Shown: in pieces, positions 41,375-46,818 of the stretch
Numbering within the stretch: position 1 is the stretch's first letter
Layout of the letters: every line of letters starts with the position of its first letter
Source of the DNA: an uncultured Christensenella sp.
GTDB taxonomy: Bacteria; Bacillota_A; Clostridia; Christensenellales; Borkfalkiaceae
Assembly (NCBI GenBank): GCA_910579295.1
Contig: CAJTTC010000014.1
Location: 1-46,818 of the forward strand
Direction: 5' to 3'
Length of the DNA stretch: 46,818 nt
Translations under genes and position numbers: made by a program
The notes under the pieces: model-generated
Seen by the model: only the letters and a program-made list of their open reading frames with translations
Database searches by the model: none
What the model was told of the DNA's origin: nothing

Positions 41375-42435
41375 GTAAATTTACTACGGATAAAATTAAT
41401 AAAACAGAGCCTTACGTGCCGGGCGAACAGTTACGCGATAAGCGGTATATAAAATTGAACACCAACGAAAATCCGTATTATGCAAGCAAATTTGCAGTCG
41501 ATAAAGTTGACGGTAATTTATTGAGCCGTTTGAACAGGTATTCAGACCCCGAAAGCTCAAACCTGACGACGGCGCTTGCAAAATACTACGGCGTTACCAA
41601 TCAAAACATTTTGGTTACGAACGGCTCGGACGAGGCTCTTGCCTTTGCGTTTATGGCTTACTGCACTTCGGGAGTTGCGTATCCGGACGTAACGTACGGA
41701 TTTTACGATGTTATTGCAGGGCTGTTCGATTGTCCCGTTGAGCATATTCCACTGAACAATGACTTCACAATCGACGTGGCAAGCTTCAAAAATAAGAGGA
41801 AGACGGTTGTTATAGCAAATCCGAACGCGCAGACGGGAATTGAGCTTTCAAGATCCGAGATAGAGGAAATTATACAAAATAATGCCGATAATATTGTTAT
41901 TATCGATCAGGCATACGCTGATTTCGGCACAGTCAACGTGATTGAACTAATCGGCAAATATCAAAATTTGATTGCCGTCAATACGTTTTCGAAATCCCGC
42001 TCGCTTGCGGGAGCAAGGGTCGGATATGTGATTGCCGACGAACAGCTTATAGCCGATCTGAAAAAGATAAAAAACTCGTTTCACCCTTACAACGTAAATA
42101 CCGTTTCTTCTGCTCTTGCCGAGCAGTCCATTTTGGACGACGAATACTTTAAAGAATCGGTTAGACGCGTCATTAAAGGAAGAAATGAGCTGACGGCGGG
42201 GCTCGAAAATTTTGGGTTCAGCGTATTACCGTCGTCTGCAAATTTTGTGCTTGCACGGCACAACAAAATCAGCGGAAAAAAGCTTTATTCAATATTAAAG
42301 GATAAAGGCATTTTAGTCAGGCATTTCAGTATCAAAAGAATAGAAGACTATGTAAGAATTACGGTGGGTACTCAAGAGGAAACAGAGAAACTTTTGGAAG
42401 CTATCGAAGAAATTTTAACGGAGTATGCGGAATGA
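41371..42435 (+). CDS. hisC: Histidinol-phosphate aminotransferase
   Basis: PLP enzyme that moves an amino group from glutamate to imidazole acetol phosphate. 354 residues from ATG 41371. Signatures: LNTNENPYYASKF, RYSDPESSNLTTALA, VTNGSDEALAFAFMA, VIANPNAQTGIELS, IIDQAYADF and the PLP lysine region NTFSKSRSLAGARVGYVIAD, where Lys is the Schiff base. An in-frame start at 41347 lies within hisD; the ATGA overlap favours 41371. Confidence 0.96.
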   Translation: MSKFTTDKINKTEPYVPGEQLRDKRYIKLNTNENPYYASKFAVDKVDGNLLSRLNRYSDPESSNLTTALAKYYGVTNQNILVTNGSDEALAFAFMAYCTSGVAYPDVTYGFYDVIAGLFDCPVEHIPLNNDFTIDVASFKNKRKTVVIANPNAQTGIELSRSEIEEIIQNNADNIVIIDQAYADFGTVNVIELIGKYQNLIAVNTFSKSRSLAGARVGYVIADEQLIADLKKIKNSFHPYNVNTVSSALAEQSILDDEYFKESVRRVIKGRNELTAGLENFGFSVLPSSANFVLARHNKISGKKLYSILKDKGILVRHFSIKRIEDYVRITVGTQEETEKLLEAIEEILTEYAE

Positions 42436-43043
42436 GAACAGCGGTTATAGAACGAAAAACGAGGGAAACGGACATAAAGCTTTCGCTGAATTTAGACGGC
42501 GGAGCCTATTCTGTCGATACTGATTGCGGATTTTTAAACCATATGTTGGAGCTCTTTGCCGTGCATAGCGGCTTTGGCGTCGAAGTTTTGTGCCGCGGCG
42601 ACGTTGAGGTCGACTTTCATCACACCGTCGAGGACGTCGGCATTGCTTTGGGGCAAGCTTTTAATAGCTGTATCGGTGATAAAAAGGGCATAGCGAGATA
42701 CGCCGACGTCACTATTCCTATGGACGAGAGCCTTGTGCTTTGCGCGGTTGACGTAAGTGGAAGAGGTACGCTCAACTACGCGTTAAAGATTGAGAGCGCT
42801 AAGGTTCTTGACGGTGACGACGCCGTTAAACAAAAGAGTGTAGGGCTTTTCGATACGGAGCTCATTGAAGAATTTTTCACTTCGTTTGTGCGTGAAGCCA
42901 GAATTACATTGCATTTAGTGCAATTATACGGTAAAAATACCCACCACATAATAGAATGTGCGTTTAAGGCGTTTGCTCGGGCGTTGAAATCGGCGGCCGC
43001 AATAACGGGTAGCGAAGTGCCGTCGAGCAAGGGAATTTTATAA
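42432..43043 (+). CDS. hisB: Imidazoleglycerol-phosphate dehydratase
   Basis: Mn enzyme that removes water from imidazole glycerol phosphate. 203 residues, the single-domain form without the phosphatase fusion. Metal ligands: DFHHTVEDVGIALGQAF and HHIIECAFKAFARALKSA; also DCGFLNHMLELFAVHSGF. As the phosphatase is absent, the PHP protein at 37189 is the likely replacement. Overlaps hisC by 4 nt and hisH by 1 nt. Confidence 0.97.
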   Translation: MRTAVIERKTRETDIKLSLNLDGGAYSVDTDCGFLNHMLELFAVHSGFGVEVLCRGDVEVDFHHTVEDVGIALGQAFNSCIGDKKGIARYADVTIPMDESLVLCAVDVSGRGTLNYALKIESAKVLDGDDAVKQKSVGLFDTELIEEFFTSFVREARITLHLVQLYGKNTHHIIECAFKAFARALKSAAAITGSEVPSSKGIL

Positions 43044-43645
43044 TGATTGCCATTATTGATTACGGTGTCGGCAATATCTTTTCGCTTAGACAATCGCTAA
43101 AAAAAGTCGGTGCGAATTGTGTAGTTACCGACAACAGGGAAGTTATAAATAACGCTGATAAAATTATTTTACCCGGTGTCGGGGCTTTCGGTGACGCAAT
43201 CAGGCGGCTGACAGGAAGCGGATTAGATAAGATTATCAAGGAGCAATGCGCAAAAGGCAAACCTTTGCTGGGAATTTGCCTTGGAATGCAGCTGTTGTTT
43301 GACAAGAGCTATGAATATGGAGTTTATAAAGGACTTGGACTAATCAAAGGCAACGTCGAGCCGCTGTACAAGTATATTGAGGGGCTAAAAATTCCGCATA
43401 TGGGCTGGAACAGTCTGACATTGCTTGACGATAATCCGATTTTTAAGTACGTTAATCAAGGCGATTTCGTGTACTTTGTGCATTCGTACTTTGCTAAATG
43501 TTGCGAAGGACTGTCAGCTACAACCGATTATGGAATTCCCGTAACTGCGGCAGTGCGCAAAGAGAATATTTTCGGCGTTCAATTTCACCCGGAAAAGAGC
43601 GGAGAAACGGGCTTAAGTATGTTGCGCGCATTCAACGAGTTATAG
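43043..43645 (+). CDS. hisH: Imidazole glycerol phosphate synthase, glutaminase subunit
   Basis: Class I amidotransferase that supplies ammonia to HisF. 200 residues. The catalytic triad is intact: nucleophile Cys in LLGICLGMQLLFDKSYE, His and Glu in FGVQFHPEKSGETG. The start IAIIDYGVGNIFSLRQSL and LPGVGAFGDAIRRL follow the family. The operon continues to hisA at 12 nt. Confidence 0.97.
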   Translation: MIAIIDYGVGNIFSLRQSLKKVGANCVVTDNREVINNADKIILPGVGAFGDAIRRLTGSGLDKIIKEQCAKGKPLLGICLGMQLLFDKSYEYGVYKGLGLIKGNVEPLYKYIEGLKIPHMGWNSLTLLDDNPIFKYVNQGDFVYFVHSYFAKCCEGLSATTDYGIPVTAAVRKENIFGVQFHPEKSGETGLSMLRAFNEL

Positions 43646-43657
43646 GAGAATTTAATC

Positions 43658-44386
43658 ATGTTAATATTTCCCGCAATTGATATAATCGGCGGCAAGGTTG
43701 TAAGGCTTGAAAGGGGTGATTATTCCGTCGCGAAGAAGTACTCGGTGTCGCCTTTGGAAGCCGCTTTAAGCTTTTCAGAGCAAGGGGCAACCCATTTGCA
43801 CGTAGTTGACCTTGACGGTGCGCGAAGCGGCAATGCGGATAACGCTGAAATTATAGAAAAGATTACGTTAAACTGTAATATGTTTGTTGAAGTGGGCGGA
43901 GGCATAAGAACTATTAACCAAATACAAAAATATGTGGATTGCGGCGTCGGAAGGGTTATTCTAGGTACGGTTGCGGTAACCGATCCGAAATTACTTGAAA
44001 GCGCGATAAACAAGTTCGGAGATATAATAGCCGTCGGCGTAGACGCAAATAATTGTAAGGTAGCAATCAACGGGTGGGAGAACGTTACTGAAATTAACTC
44101 ATTAGAGTTTTGCAGGAGATTGAAAAATTCAGGAGTGAATAATGTGATTTATACCGATATCGGTCGCGACGGTATGATGAACGGCACGAATTTAGAAGTT
44201 TACGATGTACTATGCCAGACATACTATCCCAAAATTACTGCTTCTGGCGGCATTTCCGAGTTGCGGGAGTTAAAAATTTTAAAGGATAAAGGAATTTATG
44301 GAGCAATCTTAGGGAAAGCTCTGTACGAAAATAAAGTAAATTTACGCGCCGCTATAGAGCTATGCGAGGTTTCAAATGTTGGCTAA
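43658..44386 (+). CDS. hisA: Phosphoribosylformimino-AICAR-phosphate isomerase
   Basis: TIM-barrel Amadori isomerase (ProFAR to PRFAR). 242 residues. The barrel starts LIFPAIDIIGGKVVRLERGD with catalytic Asp8-type residue, and the second active Asp lies in VIYTDIGRDGMMNGTN. VEVGGGIRT and ASGGISELREL are the phosphate sites. Preceded by AGGAG 7 nt before the start. Overlaps hisF by 11 nt. Confidence 0.97.
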   Translation: MLIFPAIDIIGGKVVRLERGDYSVAKKYSVSPLEAALSFSEQGATHLHVVDLDGARSGNADNAEIIEKITLNCNMFVEVGGGIRTINQIQKYVDCGVGRVILGTVAVTDPKLLESAINKFGDIIAVGVDANNCKVAINGWENVTEINSLEFCRRLKNSGVNNVIYTDIGRDGMMNGTNLEVYDVLCQTYYPKITASGGISELRELKILKDKGIYGAILGKALYENKVNLRAAIELCEVSNVG

Positions 44387-45131
44387 AAGAATTATTCCTT
44401 GCCTTGACGTAAAGAACGGCAGAGTTGTCAAGGGTAAAAATTTTATAAATTTGCAAGATGTTGCCGACCCTGTTATGCTTGCAGCGAATTACTCTGAAAG
44501 CGGTGCGGACGAATTGGTTTTTTATGATATTACCGCCAGTTCCGAAGGCAGAAAACTATTTTGCGACGTTTTAAGAGAAGTTGCATCCAACGTCTTTATA
44601 CCCTTAACCGTGGGTGGCGGAATTAACGATTTAAATGATTTTGAGTGCGTTTTAAATTGCGGAGCTGATAAAGTCAGCGTCAACAGCGGCGCAATATCCG
44701 ATCCGTCCTTAATAGGTAAAGCGGCAAGAAGATACGGAAATCAATGCGTTGTTTTGTCTATGGACGTTAAATTGACGGAAAACGGCTATCGGGTTTATTC
44801 GAAAGGCGGCAGAATTTCTACGGAAATCGACGCAATAGAATGGGCAAAATTTGCTCAGGATAGCGGCGCGGGGGAAATTGTCGTAAACAGTATTGATACA
44901 GACGGAGTTAAGAACGGCTTTGACTTGCCTATGCTGAATGCAATTTGCAACGTTGTAAATATTCCTGTGATAGCCAGCGGCGGCGCGGGAAATATTTGTG
45001 ACTTTGTTAAACTGTTTAATGAAACGAACGCTGACGCGGGTTTGGGCGCCTCAGTGTTTCATTTTAACAATTTTTCAATAAAAACACTTAAAAATGAGTT
45101 AAAAAAGAATAATATCGAGGTGAGATTGTGA
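44376..45131 (+). CDS. hisF: Imidazole glycerol phosphate synthase, cyclase subunit
   Basis: Closes the imidazole ring and releases AICAR. 251 residues. TIM barrel with RIIPCLDVKNGRVVKGKNF, PLTVGGGINDLND and VVNSIDTDGVKNGFDLPML, the latter holding the second catalytic Asp; IPVIASGGAGN is the phosphate site. Forms the synthase with HisH. Overlaps hisIE by 4 nt. Confidence 0.97.
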   Translation: MLAKRIIPCLDVKNGRVVKGKNFINLQDVADPVMLAANYSESGADELVFYDITASSEGRKLFCDVLREVASNVFIPLTVGGGINDLNDFECVLNCGADKVSVNSGAISDPSLIGKAARRYGNQCVVLSMDVKLTENGYRVYSKGGRISTEIDAIEWAKFAQDSGAGEIVVNSIDTDGVKNGFDLPMLNAICNVVNIPVIASGGAGNICDFVKLFNETNADAGLGASVFHFNNFSIKTLKNELKKNNIEVRL

Positions 45132-45775
45132 TAAATATTGATAATTTAAAGTATGATTTGAATGGATTAATTCCCGCAGCTATAGTAGATTTTTACAGTA
45201 AAAAAGTACTTACGGTTGCATATATGAATCGTGAAAGTCTGCAAATCAGTATAAAAGAGGGCACAACGTGTTTTTGGTCGCGTAGCAGAAAATGTCTTTG
45301 GCGTAAAGGCGAAACAAGCGGAAACGTTCAGCATATTGTTTCGATTATGACCGATTGCGATTGCGACGCCTTAACGGTCGAAGTAATTAAAAAAGGTCCG
45401 GCATGTCACACGGGTTCAGACAGTTGTTTCTTTAACGATGTTTATAAGAGCGATAAATTTTCAGAGTTTTCTTTTGACGGATTATATGAATTGTTACGGC
45501 AACGTAAGGAGCAAAAACCTCAAAACTCTTATACGACATATTTATTCGAGCAAGGAATTGATAAGATTTTAAAAAAGGTCGGTGAAGAATCTACCGAAGT
45601 TATTGTTGCCGGAAAAGGCGGCGACAAAGCTGAAACGACTTACGAGCTTGCCGATTTAATTTATCACGCAATGGTTTTAATGGTGCAAATGAATATAACG
45701 TTAAATGAAGTCATTGATGAATTGGCTAAACGTCATATTATTGATCACAAGATAAAGCAACAAAAAATGCAATAA
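45128..45775 (+). CDS. hisI: Bifunctional phosphoribosyl-AMP cyclohydrolase/phosphoribosyl-ATP pyrophosphatase
   Basis: Steps 2 and 3 of histidine synthesis in one protein (HisIE, also written hisIE). 215 residues. The HisI domain (about 1-110) has metal-site TTCFWSRSRKCLWRKGETSG, DCDCDALTVEV and ACHTGSDSCFF, with its Zn and Mg ligands. The HisE domain (about 120-215) has DKILKKVGEESTEVIVAG, KAETTYELADLIYHAMVLM. Last gene of the his operon; the start is GTG 45128. Confidence 0.97.
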   Translation: MINIDNLKYDLNGLIPAAIVDFYSKKVLTVAYMNRESLQISIKEGTTCFWSRSRKCLWRKGETSGNVQHIVSIMTDCDCDALTVEVIKKGPACHTGSDSCFFNDVYKSDKFSEFSFDGLYELLRQRKEQKPQNSYTTYLFEQGIDKILKKVGEESTEVIVAGKGGDKAETTYELADLIYHAMVLMVQMNITLNEVIDELAKRHIIDHKIKQQKMQ

Positions 45776-45927
45776 TTTTGTTATGTTGTCTGTTGCAAGT
45801 ATGTAATTATGTCTCGCATAGTATTAATTTTCAACTTTTAAAGTAAGTTTTGAGCAAATTTTACAAATATAATTTATTTATTTTTAATAAGGTTTAATTC
45901 TAATTTAATTTGAAAATTGAGATTAAT

Positions 45928-45971
45928 TAGTCGTAATTTAAATTTATTTGAACAAATTACGGCTATTTTTT
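45928..45971 (+). terminator. Probable terminator of the his operon
   Basis: TAGTCGTAATTT (45928-45939) pairs with AAATTACGGCTA (45954-45965), 12 pairs with one G-U, then six T. It lies about 150 nt after hisIE in otherwise featureless AT-rich DNA (45776-45927). Confidence 0.75.
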
Positions 45972-45996
45972 ATAGTTTTTATGTTATTCGGTCAAC

Positions 45997-46028
45997 ACAC
46001 TTCGTAAAAGCTGTGTTTTACGAAGTGT
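45997..46028. repeat. Perfect 13-bp inverted repeat
   Basis: ACACTTCGTAAAA (45997-46009) and TTTTACGAAGTGT (46016-46028) flank the 6-nt loop GCTGTG. No T-run follows on the plus strand, so a terminator role is uncertain; it lies just downstream of the minus-strand gene remnant. Confidence 0.6.
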
Positions 46029-46048
46029 TATATGCCCTCCATTTTGCG

Positions 46049-46470
46049 CTAATTTTCGCCGTCGTCCTCGCTTTGGGCGTTTTCGGGCGGCTCGTTCGCC
46101 TGCTCTATCCGCTTAATTACGTTATAAATCGCCCGCATTTTGCCGGCGCACTTCCGCCAACGTCCGCCGTAAGTTGCTTTTGCTTATGTACTTGCAACCG
46201 CCGCGGGAACGGTCGCAAACTTCTTCGAGGCTCTCAACCTTGAAAACGGGCTTTTCGACTTCCTGCAACTTTGCAACGTAAGCCGCATATAATGCCGCCG
46301 TGTCCTCTTCCAAAATCTCGCCGTCTAAGTCGTTAAAGTTATGCAATGCGCCGTATCCCTGTATCATACGGCGGCTGTGCAACGCCTCGTCAATGTCCAA
46401 AATATTTGCTCTTGATAGATTGCCGCACCCTCTCCGCCTTTAAATGCGCCAGCGCACAAATTGCGTTCGA
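46049..46470 (-). pseudogene. Degenerate gene with at least two frameshifts, unknown family
   Basis: Three consecutive minus-strand pieces in different frames read like one protein. Piece one (about 46470-46400) contains CALAHLKAERVRQSI. Piece two (46400-46122) contains ILDIDEALHSRRMIQGYGAL, LDGEILEEDTAALYAAYVAK and SKSNLRRTLAEVR. Piece three (46130-46049) contains MRAIYNVIKRIEQANEPPEN and ends at a stop. The pieces join end to end across small overlaps, which is what frameshift decay of one gene gives. Base composition is richer in G and C than the flanks, which are very AT-rich. I do not recognise the family. The gene has no intact reading frame here. Confidence 0.55.
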
Positions 46471-46710
46471 AAATTAGAAACTGGATATGGCTACCACCGT
46501 CATAGAAGCTATTCTGAAAATCATAAACCTTTTCCGCGAAAACAAATAAAATTAGGTGCAATTGCGATTAAACTTATTATCTCCAAGAAAATAAGCTGCA
46601 AATATGCAACAGTTATATCGTAATTGCTATGCAGTATACAAACTTCATAGAGTTTGCAAGGTTTTGAAAACGTTCGAAAGATATAAGTAAAGCCCATACT
46701 AATTATGAAG
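46471..46710. other. Non-coding AT-rich spacer
   Basis: About 240 nt in which I see no gene, RNA or clear regulatory site. A minus-strand frame from 46561 runs through part of it, but has no coding character. Confidence 0.5.
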
Positions 46711-46818
46711 TGAACCCCAAAGTTTGGACAAAAAATTAAATAAATTAGAATTGGTAATGAGTTCTGTATTGTACAGGGCTCATTCCTTTTAGTTTGAGAG
46801 AAATTCTCTCATTGTTGT
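46711..46818 (-). mobile_element. End of an IS3-family insertion sequence
   Basis: TGAACCCCAAAGTTTGGACA at 46711-46730 matches the pattern of IS3/IS150-group terminal inverted repeats, which begin TG and contain CCCAAA-GTT-GACA. The end of a transposase gene lies immediately inside it on the minus strand. The rest of the element is beyond the window. Confidence 0.85.
46745..46818 (-). CDS. IS3-family transposase, C-terminal end only (partial)
   Basis: The last 23 codons of a minus-strand frame read NNERISLKLKGMSPVQYRTH and then YQF and a stop. This is the conserved C terminus of IS3-family OrfB (rve integrase) transposases, which end with L-x-G-[ML]-[ST]-P-x-x-x-R. The catalytic DDE part is outside the window, so its integrity is not known. 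Confidence 0.85.
   Translation of the reverse strand, partial: NNERISLKLKGMSPVQYRTHYQF

Noticed and set aside
45917..46243. Plus-strand open frame of 108 codons across the his terminator and the remnant
   Set aside because: It starts inside the terminator region and crosses the perfect inverted repeat. The minus strand gives more protein-like text over the same bases.
46364..46561. Minus-strand open frame of 65 codons as an independent small gene
   Set aside because: Only its lower part overlaps coding-like sequence, and that part makes better sense in a neighbouring frame as the start of the decayed gene.

Overview
The window is a stretch of Bacillota (Clostridia-like) chromosome. The sequence supports this: WhiA, DnaD-type replication proteins, a T-box leader on thrS, a leader with an intrinsic terminator before infC-rpmI-rplT, the sua5-ywlE-rpiB neighbourhood, CCA-encoding tRNAs, textbook TTGACA-N17-TATAAT promoters, and T-tailed terminators. 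I cannot name a genus. Most of it is core genome, and nothing here amounts to a clearly new defence or mobile system. The accessory-looking parts are the two ends (1-2230 and 45776-46818).

Layout. 1-254: tandem repeat unit containing a broken tRNA-Arg and a complete tRNA-Arg(CCU). 405-2230: SipW-type signal peptidase (+), then three small minus-strand genes (SdpI-like, ASCH, frameshifted lipoprotein). 2377-2463: tRNA-Leu(CAA). 2521-5813: promoter, polA, coaE. 5852-6028: tRNA-Leu(AAG) with its own promoter and terminator. 6273-7061: unknown lipoprotein. 7143-9551: leuS (-), divergent from T-box-thrS. 11841-13143: infC-rpmI-rplT translation operon, followed by an rRNA methyltransferase and yebC. 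14931-22107: solute-binding-like orphan, murB, PHP phosphoesterase, whiA, dnaE. 22124-24205: pfkA and a PfkB-family sugar kinase. 24269-24601: small Cys-containing protein. 24689-24764: tRNA-Thr(GGU), divergent from a CDF metal transporter. 25836-27858: DnaD-repeat protein and helicase-loader-like protein (-). 28100-37992: a long plus-strand run with a pseudo-hydrolase, lepB, ACT protein, DUF711, pepF, dnaB, sua5, ywlE, rpiB and a histidinol-phosphatase-like PHP protein. 38049-45775: complete histidine operon, yerC/hisR-hisZ-hisG-hisD-hisC-hisB-hisH-hisA-hisF-hisIE, behind one promoter that carries a dyad. 45776-46818: AT-rich non-coding DNA, a multiply frameshifted gene remnant, and the end of an IS3-family element.

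Functional themes. Replication is well represented (polA, dnaE, dnaB, DnaD-like, loader-like), as are translation (leuS, thrS, IF-3, L35, L20, tRNAs, rRNA methylation, Sua5) and histidine synthesis. All ten enzymatic steps of histidine biosynthesis can be assigned inside the window if the PHP protein at 37189 is the histidinol-phosphatase. The short HisG needs HisZ, which is its neighbour.

The points most worth a second look are the 131-nt tRNA-Arg repeat with a 32-nt interruption in the T loop, the alpha/beta-hydrolase with Asp and Asn at catalytic positions, the four-repeat DnaD protein, the whiA locus with a PHP gene where rapZ-yvcK normally lie, the operator-like dyad on the his promoter, and the single-base frameshift in the lipoprotein signal peptide. 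All functional calls come from reading motifs and gene order; no database search was possible.
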